A stretch of 49,356 nt of DNA from Bacteroidales bacterium (GTDB lineage: Bacteria; Bacteroidota; Bacteroidia; Bacteroidales; UBA932). The notes beneath the pieces are model-generated. The model did not search any database. It saw nothing but the letters and a program-made list of their open reading frames with translations, and was not told where the DNA came from. Location: the NCBI GenBank assembly GCA_017438975.1, contig JAFRUH010000032.1, positions 1 to 49,356 of the forward strand. The letters are read 5' to 3'. A program made the translations under genes and the position numbers. The first letter of the stretch is position 1. The number at the start of each line of letters is the position of its first letter. Of this stretch, positions 16,649 to 27,569 are shown one piece after another.

Positions 16649-17468
16649 TACGGTTAAAAGATCCATATCCGGAGTACTCTTCCTGGCGATCGTGCTGGGA
16701 GGACTCCTGATAAACAAATACCTTTTCGCCCTGCTTTTCATCTTCATGGAGATCTCCATGCTGGCGGAATTCTACAACATGACAATGGGGGACAGGTATC
16801 CGAAATCCCGGTTCTTTGCGATCGCGATTGCGGTCATGGCGTTCTGCATCGTCTTTTCCGTTTACGCTTTCCACATTCCGATCAAGTTCACGGCCGTCAT
16901 CGCACTCGCCCTGGTCGGACTGATGTCCTCCTCGCTCTTCGTCGTGGACAAGGAGGATTTCCACCTCTTCTCCAACCTGTATACGGGGCTGTTCTACATC
17001 GCGACCCCGCTGGGACTTTCCAACCTGATCGTCTTCGACGCGGAAGGAAATTTCAGCGGCCTCCTGATGGTCTGTTTCTTCTGCATCATCTGGGCCTCCG
17101 ACGTTGGCGCCTACTGTTTCGGTCTCCTCTTCGGCAAAAACGGCAAGAAACTCTGTCCTGCCATCTCTCCCAAGAAATCCTGGGCAGGCTTCTGGGGCGG
17201 GCTGGCCTGCGCAGTCCTCGTATCCGTCATCCTGAAACTCACGGGACTCTTCCCCCATCCGATGGTCCATTGCGTTATCCTTGCGGTCATCATGGACATC
17301 GCCGGGGTCTTCGGCGACCTGTTCGAATCCCAGTGGAAACGGATTTACGGATTCAAGGATTCCGGATCCATCATCCCGGGTCACGGCGGCATGCTGGACA
17401 GGTTCGACAGTACGATCTTCGCCATTCCGGCCGGCACCGCCTACCTGGCTATCCTGGAACTCCTTTGA
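16641..17468 (+). CDS. cdsA: Phosphatidate cytidylyltransferase (CDP-diglyceride synthase)
   Basis: CdsA makes CDP-diacylglycerol from phosphatidate and CTP, the branch point of phospholipid synthesis, in the inner membrane. I start it at ATG 16641, eight bases inside ftsH, giving 275 residues. An earlier in-frame start would only add a shadow of ftsH. There are about eight hydrophobic segments. The C-terminus carries the family signature SQWKRIYGFKDSGS followed by PGHGGMLDRFDS. psd follows after ten bases. Confidence 0.94.
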   Translation: MNNTVKRSISGVLFLAIVLGGLLINKYLFALLFIFMEISMLAEFYNMTMGDRYPKSRFFAIAIAVMAFCIVFSVYAFHIPIKFTAVIALALVGLMSSSLFVVDKEDFHLFSNLYTGLFYIATPLGLSNLIVFDAEGNFSGLLMVCFFCIIWASDVGAYCFGLLFGKNGKKLCPAISPKKSWAGFWGGLACAVLVSVILKLTGLFPHPMVHCVILAVIMDIAGVFGDLFESQWKRIYGFKDSGSIIPGHGGMLDRFDSTIFAIPAGTAYLAILELL

Positions 17469-17478
17469 TATTCTTCCC

Positions 17479-18159
17479 ATGCATTGGATCAAAATCGACA
17501 GTGACTCTTACATGACCATCTTCGTGAGCTGGTGCATCTGCGCCATCCTCATCTGGATCGTCAGCCATTACATCCGCAACAGTTGGATATCCCTTCCCAT
17601 CTCCCTTATCCTGATCATGTTCATGTTCTTCATCACCTGGTTCTTCCGGGTGCCGAACCGGACGATACCCCACGCCCACGACGGCCGTCTGGTCACATCC
17701 GTGGCGGACGGGAAAGTGGTGATCGTGGAAAAGGTATTCGAGAAGGAATATCTCAAGAGGGACTGCATCCAGGTCTCGGTCTATATGGACTTCTTCGACG
17801 TCCATTGCAATTTCTGGCCCGTCAGCGGGATGGTGACCTATTACAAATACCACCCCGGGAAGTACCTTCTGGCCTTCCTGCCCAAATCCTCTGAACTGAA
17901 CGAGCACGCGTCCAGTTGTCTGAAAAACGAGTACGGTGAGGTATTCTTCAAGCAGATTGCGGGGACATTCGCCCGCAGGATCGTCTGCTATTCCGAACCG
18001 GGAGACATGGAAAACAGGGGAGAGCAGTGCGGGGTCATCAAATTCGGCAGCCGTGTTGACCTGTTCCTGCCCCTCGACGCCGAAATCAACGTCAAGATCG
18101 GCGACAAGGTCAAGGCCGTAGAGACCGTCATCGCCCAGCTTCCGGAAAGAAAGGATTAG
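17479..18159 (+). CDS. psd: Phosphatidylserine decarboxylase (short, archaeal-type)
   Basis: Psd converts phosphatidylserine to phosphatidylethanolamine using a pyruvoyl group made by self-cleavage. With the start at ATG 17479 (ten bases after cdsA) it has 226 residues, the size of the short Psd class. Two N-terminal membrane segments lie at about 12-50. MDFFDVHCNFWPVSG is the family's central motif. The cleavage site is Gly190-Ser191 in KFGSRVD. It is the last gene of the operon and its end overlaps the convergent ispG by four bases. Confidence 0.94.
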   Translation: MHWIKIDSDSYMTIFVSWCICAILIWIVSHYIRNSWISLPISLILIMFMFFITWFFRVPNRTIPHAHDGRLVTSVADGKVVIVEKVFEKEYLKRDCIQVSVYMDFFDVHCNFWPVSGMVTYYKYHPGKYLLAFLPKSSELNEHASSCLKNEYGEVFFKQIAGTFARRIVCYSEPGDMENRGEQCGVIKFGSRVDLFLPLDAEINVKIGDKVKAVETVIAQLPERKD

Positions 18160-19496
18160 CGGTTCTCCGCTTCAATGAGTTCGACGAGCCGGTCCACCGC
18201 CTCCGTTTCAGGAACATGGCGAAGGACCGGTTCCTTGCCTTTATAGATGGTAACCCGACGGTTTCCTTCTCCGACATAGCCCCAGTCCGCATCGGCCATC
18301 TCCCCGGGCCCGTTGACGATACAGCCCATCACGGCGATGACGACATCCTTGAGATGGGAAGTGCGCGCCTTCACCGCTTCGAATGCCTCCTGGAGGTTGT
18401 ACATCGTACGGCCGCAGCCGGGGCAGGCAATATACTCCGGCCTGTAGAAACGCCTTCTGCAGGCCTGCAGGAGTTCATCGGACAGATATTCCGAAAGGGC
18501 GTTGTCGATCGGAACGGGAGACCCGGCATCATCCAGATAGGTTCCCCGGAAAGAAACTGAATCCAATTCCCTGTCCAGCAGCCGTTTCCCGAAGTCGCAG
18601 GAAAGGTCCAGGATCAAGCGCTCGCGAGACGGGGCCGCATAGGTAGCCACCGCACTGCGGCCCTCCAGGGTGACGGATGAAAGCGACGAAAAGAGCTTGT
18701 GTCCATAGCGGTCCGAGAGATAGCGGGCGACCGGGATTTCCCGGACGGGATCCTCCGTGAGGGATACGCGGACGGTATCGCCGATCCCGTCCGAAAGCAG
18801 GGTGGAGATGCCGACACAGGACTTGATCCGTCCGGAATCCCCGTTCCCGGCCTCGGTCACCCCGACATGGACCGGGAACACGAATCCACGCTCTTCCATC
18901 ATCTTTTCCAGAAGCCGGTAGGCCTCGACCATTACAAGCGTATTACTGGCCTTGAGGGACACGACTACATTGAAGAAATCCGCTTCGATGCACATCTCCA
19001 GCCATTCCATGGCCGCTTTCGCCATGGCCAGCGGCGTGTTCCCGTACAATCCGGTGATATACTCTCCGAGAGAGCCGTGGTTCAAACCGACCCGGACCGC
19101 GGTCCCGCATTCCCTGCATACGTCGAGGAAACGGCCGAACTGCTCGCGGGCCTTCTGGTGGTCTTTGTGGAAATTGCCGGGATTGATGCGCACCTTCTCC
19201 ACGATCCGGGCGGCGGCCAGGGCTGTTTCGGAGGAGAAATGGATATCCGCGACGAGGGGAGTCCCCACACCGGCCGCGCGGAGACGGTCCCGGATCTCAG
19301 TGAGATGGGGGATTTCCTGCAGGCCGGGAACCGTGATACGGATCAGTTCGGCTCCTGCATCACGCATCCGGATGCACTGAGCGACGGTTTCTTCGATGTC
19401 GTAGGTATGCGTATTGCACATGGTCTGGACCACGATGGGGGCATCCCCGCCGATCCTGACGCTCCCGGCATGAGCCGTGATTCTTTTATTGGTCAT
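18156..19496 (-). CDS. ispG: 4-hydroxy-3-methylbut-2-enyl diphosphate synthase (IspG/GcpE) with a short insert
   Basis: IspG is the iron-sulfur enzyme of the MEP isoprenoid pathway that makes HMBPP. The N-terminal TIM barrel runs to about residue 255 (VQTMCNTHTYD, KVRINPGNF). The C-terminal cluster domain has CPGCGRTMYN (Cys358, Cys361) and GCIVNGPGE (Cys392). Between them lies an insert of roughly 80-90 residues. Bacteroidetes IspG usually carries a much larger middle domain (total about 600 residues or more), while E. coli IspG (372) has none. At 446 residues this one is intermediate. It overlaps the upstream OMP gene by 11 bases and the convergent psd by four. Confidence 0.93.
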   Translation of the reverse strand: MTNKRITAHAGSVRIGGDAPIVVQTMCNTHTYDIEETVAQCIRMRDAGAELIRITVPGLQEIPHLTEIRDRLRAAGVGTPLVADIHFSSETALAAARIVEKVRINPGNFHKDHQKAREQFGRFLDVCRECGTAVRVGLNHGSLGEYITGLYGNTPLAMAKAAMEWLEMCIEADFFNVVVSLKASNTLVMVEAYRLLEKMMEERGFVFPVHVGVTEAGNGDSGRIKSCVGISTLLSDGIGDTVRVSLTEDPVREIPVARYLSDRYGHKLFSSLSSVTLEGRSAVATYAAPSRERLILDLSCDFGKRLLDRELDSVSFRGTYLDDAGSPVPIDNALSEYLSDELLQACRRRFYRPEYIACPGCGRTMYNLQEAFEAVKARTSHLKDVVIAVMGCIVNGPGEMADADWGYVGEGNRRVTIYKGKEPVLRHVPETEAVDRLVELIEAENR

Positions 19497-20337
19497 AGAC
19501 GATCTGTCTGGCGAAATTCTTCAATTGTTTCCGCGTATAGCCCCTTCTCGGAGTCAGCTGATAGTAGATACCGGCCGTAATCATGATGTCGAAAGGATAG
19601 GCGAAGCGGTAATAGTACGGGCTGAAATAATCCGCCTTGTAATAGGATTCCCACCCCCATTTGAGCAAGCCGTTGACATGGAACTCGAAAGGGGAGAACA
19701 TGAACCCGAAACCGACCCCGCCTTCGAAACCGTAATCCCAGCGGTTGTCCGTTTCGAGAAAGGCATAGCGGATCTCTTCGTTCACGGATTCGCCGATGCG
19801 TTCGATCTTCGTCCGGTAGCCTCCGTAGATGCCGGCCTTCGCCAGGATCTTGAAGCTGTCCCCGATATCAAGGTGGCCGACCATGAGGAAAGGCACCTCC
19901 CAGACCTCCAGTTTCGCCTGGGTCGCTCCTTCCAGCGTCCTGGTAATGCCCGTTTCCTTGTTCGTCTTGAACTTGTAGCCCTCATAGGTATGCTGGGCGC
20001 CTATCTCGAGGCCGAAATAAGGCATGAAACCGAAAAGCTTGCCGTGAACGGTCAGGCTGGCCCCGAAGACGGGAAAGTTCGTGAACATCTCCGACTCCCA
20101 GCGGGGATTGAACGAAGTATTGTTGATCACGCCGCCGCCATAGAAACCGAACATGACGTAATCGTTGATCATTCCGTCGAAGGACGCCGTGTTGATCGAA
20201 TCCAGATACGCGTCCGTCACTTCGGCCGGGAGACGGAAGAAAGACGTATCGACCGGGGGCCTGATTCCCTTGTCCTCCTGGGCGGAGAGGGGAAGAAGCC
20301 ATACAAGCGCGCAGAATACCAGGAAGACTTTTCTCAT
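19486..20337 (-). CDS. Outer membrane beta-barrel protein (PorT-like family), function unknown
   Basis: The 283-residue protein has a signal peptide (1-about 19, cleaved after LSA) and the alternating aromatic/glycine pattern of a small beta-barrel (MFGFYGGGVINN, LKWGWESYYKADYF, MITAGIYYQL). It resembles the PorT-like barrels of Bacteroidetes (OMP_b-brl_2 type), but nothing here proves a secretion role. It overlaps the upstream lipoprotein gene by four bases and ispG by 11. It therefore sits within a long operon whose other members are housekeeping genes. Confidence 0.7.
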   Translation of the reverse strand: MRKVFLVFCALVWLLPLSAQEDKGIRPPVDTSFFRLPAEVTDAYLDSINTASFDGMINDYVMFGFYGGGVINNTSFNPRWESEMFTNFPVFGASLTVHGKLFGFMPYFGLEIGAQHTYEGYKFKTNKETGITRTLEGATQAKLEVWEVPFLMVGHLDIGDSFKILAKAGIYGGYRTKIERIGESVNEEIRYAFLETDNRWDYGFEGGVGFGFMFSPFEFHVNGLLKWGWESYYKADYFSPYYYRFAYPFDIMITAGIYYQLTPRRGYTRKQLKNFARQIVYDQ

Positions 20338-22142
20338 TGGAACAATTCGGCTAAATTGATTTCCTGCTCGATTTCTGCCATCTCCGGCACCTGTAGCAGG
20401 AATGAATCGTTTTGTTTGTAGAAACAGACCTTTTCCGGCTGCCGGTGCCCCAGCAGGGATCCGGTGTCTACGATTCCGTTCCGGTTGACATCCTCCGTGA
20501 ACCGGATGCAGTACTTGCCGGATTTCAGGTAAGGGAACACGACGACTCCGTCTTTGTCCACGATGAAACTCCGGATCACCTTGTCCCGCTTTTCGTTGAG
20601 AAGGTCGATGATGTAACGGTTGTTCACTCCTGAGAGGGAAAGGCTCATCGTACTGAGCTTCTCGTCTTTCGGAAGGGAAACCTTCACTTCCGTACTGTCA
20701 TTGTAGAATCCGTTGATATCCCGGAATTTACGATAAGGGATCTTCAGGAAATACTCGAATCCGGGCAGCAGCTTGCCGGTCGGCATGATCGTAAAGCGGC
20801 GCAGGTTGACGCTGTCCGGAATGACCTGGAAGGGCTCCCGTTGTTCCTGCTGGCGGGGATTGACGGAGCGGAAGACCAGCGAGTCGAAAGCGCTCTCGAT
20901 GAGCGGATATTTGAACTCGACGGAGAACCCGTACTGCTCGACGGTCGTCGGGTCGGCGGAAGCGGAGAAAACGGCGATCGTATCTTCGTGACTGGTGGAT
21001 TTGGAAGACTTCCGCATCGCCTCCCCGCGGGCCTTCTTGTCGAAGGCGAGTTTGACTACCTCGTCCGTCGGGACCAGATGGCCCAGGGTGTCCGTCTTGT
21101 CATAGTTGATCAGAAGGTAAAGGGTGTCCGGCATCCGTTTCCGCTGGTCGTTCACCCATATTTCCAGGCTGTCCTGCATCTTGTTGAACTGGGTGATCAG
21201 TTTCTCTTTCGGAAGGCCCTTGATCCGCATGGAATTGATCTTGGCGTAAGGGGCCATGAAAGTAATGTAGGCGGTGCGGTCTCCGACCCTTTCTTTCTTG
21301 ACGATGAACTGCTTGGACGGTTTCTCGCGGAAGAGGCTGAATTCCAGGTCGGTTTTGCGGGCAAGGCAGGCCGCCGTGTCCTTCATGTCGAACTTGAGGA
21401 ATTCATACAGGGTATCCGTTACGATCCTCCGGGGCCGGACGGCCGTATCCAGGAATGCAATCCGTTCATTGTCGGGATCGTATTTGTTATTGTTATTCTC
21501 ATCCTTGATGGCATAGGCCCGGTACAAGGTATCCCGGATGTTCCGGATCGCGAAGTAGCCCCAGTCGTCGGTCTTTGCGGCCGCGTCGGGACGGTGGAGG
21601 AAAACGGCAGAATCGGCCGCCTCGCGATAGAGCAGGACGGTTGCCCCCTTGACCGGCATCATGTCCGTGCTGCCGAGGACCTGACCGGTAATGCCCATGG
21701 AATCAATCTTTTCTCCCGTGGAGAAGACCAGAGTATAGCCGGGGAACATGTTCCCTTCGTTGTTGTCGCCGATGGCGCCGGTGATGTCTAAGGTATAGGT
21801 CTGGTTGCTGTCAAGGTCGTTTTCAAAATAGATGACGACGGATTTCCCTTTGATCTTGAACCGCGGCGACTTCTCCGGAGGCGGGGAGAGGAAGATGTTC
21901 TTGTTCTCCTTGACGACGACATACTCGTTGAAGGGGAACTCGAACTGGGACTTGTGGACGGGTACGCGTATCGCGCCCTGTCCGGGTTTGATCTTTTCGT
22001 ACCGGAGCAGCGGGGGAATCGTATCCTTGGGGCCGCCGGTCGGAGCCTGGGTCGTATTGGCGCACCCCGGCGAAAAGATCAGCAGGCCGAGGATGATACC
22101 CGACGGAATCAGGGGGAAATATTTGCTGAAAAACCGTTTCAT
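20334..22142 (-). CDS. Lipoprotein with N-terminal Ig-like (Big_5) domain
   Basis: The ATG at 22142 overlaps the stop of the rel gene (ATGA), giving 602 residues. The open frame extends further upstream but only as a shadow of rel. A lipoprotein signal ends at a lipobox (LLIFSPGC), followed by TQAPTGGPKDTIPP, the standard opening of the Bacteroidetes Ig-like-domain proteins. A Big_5-type domain covers about 25-125 (VPVHKSQFEFPFNEYV). The rest is beta-rich, with a carboxypeptidase-regulatory-like stretch (VKGATVLLY, then WGYFAIRNI). It is probably attached to a membrane lipid. Its role is unknown; the family is common and conserved in the order. Confidence 0.8.
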   Translation of the reverse strand: MKRFFSKYFPLIPSGIILGLLIFSPGCANTTQAPTGGPKDTIPPLLRYEKIKPGQGAIRVPVHKSQFEFPFNEYVVVKENKNIFLSPPPEKSPRFKIKGKSVVIYFENDLDSNQTYTLDITGAIGDNNEGNMFPGYTLVFSTGEKIDSMGITGQVLGSTDMMPVKGATVLLYREAADSAVFLHRPDAAAKTDDWGYFAIRNIRDTLYRAYAIKDENNNNKYDPDNERIAFLDTAVRPRRIVTDTLYEFLKFDMKDTAACLARKTDLEFSLFREKPSKQFIVKKERVGDRTAYITFMAPYAKINSMRIKGLPKEKLITQFNKMQDSLEIWVNDQRKRMPDTLYLLINYDKTDTLGHLVPTDEVVKLAFDKKARGEAMRKSSKSTSHEDTIAVFSASADPTTVEQYGFSVEFKYPLIESAFDSLVFRSVNPRQQEQREPFQVIPDSVNLRRFTIMPTGKLLPGFEYFLKIPYRKFRDINGFYNDSTEVKVSLPKDEKLSTMSLSLSGVNNRYIIDLLNEKRDKVIRSFIVDKDGVVVFPYLKSGKYCIRFTEDVNRNGIVDTGSLLGHRQPEKVCFYKQNDSFLLQVPEMAEIEQEINLAELFQ

Positions 22143-24397
22143 GCTTTCAAATCTGTTCTGATGACGCTTTGGATGCCTTCGATGCTCGAGAGTTTCCGGA
22201 CCATCCTGTCCAGTACGTCCTTGCTGTTGACATAGACGTCGAAATAGCCTCCGAAAATCCCCTGGTCGGCGGAAAGGGTCAGATGCCGGATATTCACGCC
22301 CATCACCAGGGAAATGTACCTGGAAATCTCGTTGAGCAGACCGACCCGGTCGATTCCCTGGATCGAAATCCGGACGGGGAAGGAAAGTTCCTCCGCCGTT
22401 TCCTCCCACCTCGGGACGACGACGCTGTCTCCCTGCGTCGTGGCGATTTCCTCGGCGACCTTGCAGCTCTTCTTGTGCACCGTCACCGTCCCGTCCTTAT
22501 CGCGGAAACCGATGACCGGATCGCCCGGAATCGGATGGCAGCAATCAGCTATCACGAATTTCGTGCCATCCTCGGAACCGACGATGACGGCCTGGTCGGA
22601 AGAGGCCGCCCGGGTCTTCGCGTCACGGCGGAAGAGAAGACGGAAGATCCGGCTGCTGTAGGATGACTTCTCGGAAGATTTCTTCAGGACTTCCGCGACC
22701 TGCTCGGGAGGTAGGATTCCCATCCCGATATTGAAATACAGGTCATGCTCGTTGTTGATGGACTGGGCTTCCATGATTCTCTTCAGGGAACTCTTGTCGA
22801 GTTTTTCCCCGACCGCAGCAAGCTGCTCTTCCAACAAGGTGCGTCCGTTCGCCTCCGTCGTTTTTCTCTCTGAACGGAAATAGTCCATTACCAATGACTT
22901 GGCCCTTCTCGTCTGAAGGAAAGACAGCCACTCCCGCTTGGGGTGCTCATCCTCCGCCGTGATGATTTCGACCTGGTCTCCGGTCTTCAGGACATAGCTG
23001 AGGGGGACGAGGCGCATGTTGACCTTGGCGGCAATGGCCTTGTTTCCGATCTCGGTATGGATCTGATAGGCGAAATCCAGGGCGGTCGCCCCTTTCATGA
23101 TGGATTTCTGGTCACCTTTCGGGGTAAAGACCATGATGGTAGAACTGGTCAGGTCGTTGTGGATGATGTCCAGGAGTTCCAGGGCATTGACGTCGGGATT
23201 GACAAGGATTTCCTTGACCCGGTTCAGCCATTTGTCCATCTCGCTGTCATTCTCGCTGATATAGCCGCTCTGCTTGTAGGACCAGTGGGCGGCGATGCCC
23301 TTTTCCGCGATGTCGTCCATCCGCCGGGAGCGGATCTGCACTTCGATCCAGATGCCGCCGGGGGAGAGGACGGTACAGTGCAGGGCCTCATAGCCATTGG
23401 CTTTCGGGTGCTTGACCCAGTCCCGGAGCCGGTCCGGTTTGTACCGGTACTGGCTCGTGATGATCGAGAAGATATGGTAACACTGGTCGCGTTCCGATTC
23501 GTGCGACATCGGGTCGGAATTGAAGATGATCCGGACCGCGTAAAGGTCATAGACCTGCTCGAAGGGAATCTGCTTGGTCTGCATCTTGTTCCAGACCGAG
23601 TACGGGGTCTTGATCCGTTTCTTGATCTCGAAATCGAATCCGGCTTCCCGGAGGGCGTCTCCGATCGGATAGACGAAGGCGTTGATTTCTTCCTCCTTTT
23701 CCACGGCATTGATCTCGATCTGGCGGCTGATGGATTCATAGGCCTCCGGTTCCTTGTATTTCAGCCAGATGTTTTCCATCTCAGACTTGACGGCGTACAG
23801 GCCGAGCCGGTGGGCGAGGGGGATGAACACGAACATCGTCTCGCTGAGGATCTTGTCCCGCTTGTGCTCGGGCATATACTCGATGGTCCGGCAGTTGTGG
23901 AGCCGGTCGGCCAGTTTGATGAGGACGACGCGGACGTCATCGTTGAGCGTCAGGAGGATACGCTTGAAATTCTCCGCCTGGAGACTCTGAGAAAAGAGGG
24001 TGCTGTGCTTGTTCTTATCCTCGTTGTCGAGGACGACCTTGATCTTGGTCAGGCCGTCCACGAGGGAGGCTATCTTGTCCCCGAAGAGGTTCCTGAGGTC
24101 GTCAATGGTATAGTCGGTGTCTTCCACGACGTCATGCAGGAGAGCCGCCGATATGGACTTGTATCCCAGACCGATATCGCTGACCACGATCTTGGCTACG
24201 GCAATCGGATGGAGGATATAGGGCTCCCCGCTGCGCCTCCGGACATTCTTGTGGGCCTCGTTGGCGAATTCGAAAGCTTTCTGGACGACAGCCAGTTCAT
24301 CTTCGTCCGCACAGCGTCCCGCGGCGGCCTGTTTCAGGTCGTCGTACTCCCTGGCGATGACGGCGTAGTCGTCGGGTGTGAATTCAGAAAAACTCAT
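22139..24397 (-). CDS. rel: Bifunctional (p)ppGpp synthetase/hydrolase (RelA/SpoT family)
   Basis: This enzyme makes and degrades the stringent-response alarmone (p)ppGpp. The 752 residues follow the long-RSH order. The HD hydrolase has intact HDVVEDTD (His88-Asp89, Glu92-Asp93). The synthetase has YDLYAVRIIF and HPKANGYEALH. A TGS domain (MVFTPKGDQKSIMKGATALDF) and a C-terminal ACT domain (about 680-750) follow. The intact HD motif argues for a SpoT/Rel-type bifunctional enzyme and not a synthetase-only RelA. Both ends overlap neighbours by four bases (yihY-type gene and lipoprotein), so it is embedded in an operon. Confidence 0.95.
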   Translation of the reverse strand: MSFSEFTPDDYAVIAREYDDLKQAAAGRCADEDELAVVQKAFEFANEAHKNVRRRSGEPYILHPIAVAKIVVSDIGLGYKSISAALLHDVVEDTDYTIDDLRNLFGDKIASLVDGLTKIKVVLDNEDKNKHSTLFSQSLQAENFKRILLTLNDDVRVVLIKLADRLHNCRTIEYMPEHKRDKILSETMFVFIPLAHRLGLYAVKSEMENIWLKYKEPEAYESISRQIEINAVEKEEEINAFVYPIGDALREAGFDFEIKKRIKTPYSVWNKMQTKQIPFEQVYDLYAVRIIFNSDPMSHESERDQCYHIFSIITSQYRYKPDRLRDWVKHPKANGYEALHCTVLSPGGIWIEVQIRSRRMDDIAEKGIAAHWSYKQSGYISENDSEMDKWLNRVKEILVNPDVNALELLDIIHNDLTSSTIMVFTPKGDQKSIMKGATALDFAYQIHTEIGNKAIAAKVNMRLVPLSYVLKTGDQVEIITAEDEHPKREWLSFLQTRRAKSLVMDYFRSERKTTEANGRTLLEEQLAAVGEKLDKSSLKRIMEAQSINNEHDLYFNIGMGILPPEQVAEVLKKSSEKSSYSSRIFRLLFRRDAKTRAASSDQAVIVGSEDGTKFVIADCCHPIPGDPVIGFRDKDGTVTVHKKSCKVAEEIATTQGDSVVVPRWEETAEELSFPVRISIQGIDRVGLLNEISRYISLVMGVNIRHLTLSADQGIFGGYFDVYVNSKDVLDRMVRKLSSIEGIQSVIRTDLKA

Positions 24398-25437
24398 ATC
24401 TGTTTCTTGTCACTGTTATCCGTTCTCTGCTGCATTTTTTCCCGGACGGCCTCCTGGTTCATCCGGTCTATCTCTTCAATGCTGACATGGTGCTTGTCCA
24501 CGTTCTGGAAGGCATAGGACAGTTCCGCACCGTACAGGATGACCGTCCATCCGATGTTCAGCCAGATCATGAACAGCGGCAGGGCCGCGAGTACGCCGTA
24601 GACGGCGCTGATCTTGGTGACCATGACCTGGGTCTCCAGATAAAGGTACTGGATCATCGTGAAAACGATGCCTGCATAGACGGCTGCCCTGGATGCGTGG
24701 CGCCCGAGCACCTTCGTTCCGGGAATATACTTGTACATAGCGGTAAGTACCGCGATGGAGACGACGGCAAAGACGGCCCAGCCGAGGAAAGACTTGATCG
24801 AGGCCGTGATTTCGGTATCGCCCGGCACGAGCAGGTCGAGGACATGCGTATAGACGATGGACCCCGAGAAAAGGATGATCAGGACGAAGGGGGAGAGGAT
24901 CAGGATGCCGAAGACGACACCGACCATCCGCATGAACCGGGTTTCCTTCTCGACTTTCCATACATTGTTGAAAACCCTCCGGACACTGATCATCATCCAG
25001 ATGACGATCCAGAGGAAGGTCAGCATACTGATAAGACCGAAGATTCCGGACGAAGCCGTCTCGAGAATCGTGTCGGCCGCCTTCACCAGACTCTGGATCA
25101 GACGTTCGTTGCTGATGTTCGCATACAGGAAGGCGCTGAGCTTGTCCGAGAGACCGATTCCGCTTGTCAGGTAGATCGCGATGGCGAGGAAAGGGACAAT
25201 CGACATCGTCGTCTGATAGCTGAGCGCAGTCGCCTGAAATCCGATTTTTTGTGAAGAGAAGGTATTGAGCGTCAGCAAGATAACTTTCAAATCCTTGACA
25301 AGGCGGCCGGTCCCTTTCTTGAAATCGTTATGGTCCATCCGCCAGATGTCGAGGGTGATGAACTTGACGATGCGGGTAATCCAGATGGAAATCCACCGGA
25401 GTATGACCTTGACCTTATGCAGCATCTTACCGAACAT
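24394..25437 (-). CDS. YihY/UPF0761 family inner membrane protein
   Basis: The 347-residue protein has a soluble N-terminus, about six membrane segments between residues 75 and 320, and the YihY/BrkB-like stretch GFQATALSYQTTMSIVPFLAIAIYL. Older annotations call this family ribonuclease BN, which is not supported. The molecular function is unknown. The C-terminus is charged (REKMQQRTDNSDKKQI). It begins five bases after ligA and overlaps rel by four bases. Confidence 0.88.
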   Translation of the reverse strand: MFGKMLHKVKVILRWISIWITRIVKFITLDIWRMDHNDFKKGTGRLVKDLKVILLTLNTFSSQKIGFQATALSYQTTMSIVPFLAIAIYLTSGIGLSDKLSAFLYANISNERLIQSLVKAADTILETASSGIFGLISMLTFLWIVIWMMISVRRVFNNVWKVEKETRFMRMVGVVFGILILSPFVLIILFSGSIVYTHVLDLLVPGDTEITASIKSFLGWAVFAVVSIAVLTAMYKYIPGTKVLGRHASRAAVYAGIVFTMIQYLYLETQVMVTKISAVYGVLAALPLFMIWLNIGWTVILYGAELSYAFQNVDKHHVSIEEIDRMNQEAVREKMQQRTDNSDKKQI

Positions 25438-25442
25438 ATCGC

Positions 25443-27569
<2,127 letters not shown>

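Noticed and set aside
17281-17478. Longer N-terminus for psd within cdsA
   Set aside because: The extension is a shadow of CdsA. The ATG at 17479 gives the standard short Psd beginning just before its membrane segment.
22943-24517. Long plus-strand open frame (524 codons) opposite rel
   Set aside because: Antisense shadow; the product is rich in Asp/Gly/His with no family pattern, while the opposite strand encodes a complete Rel/Spo enzyme.
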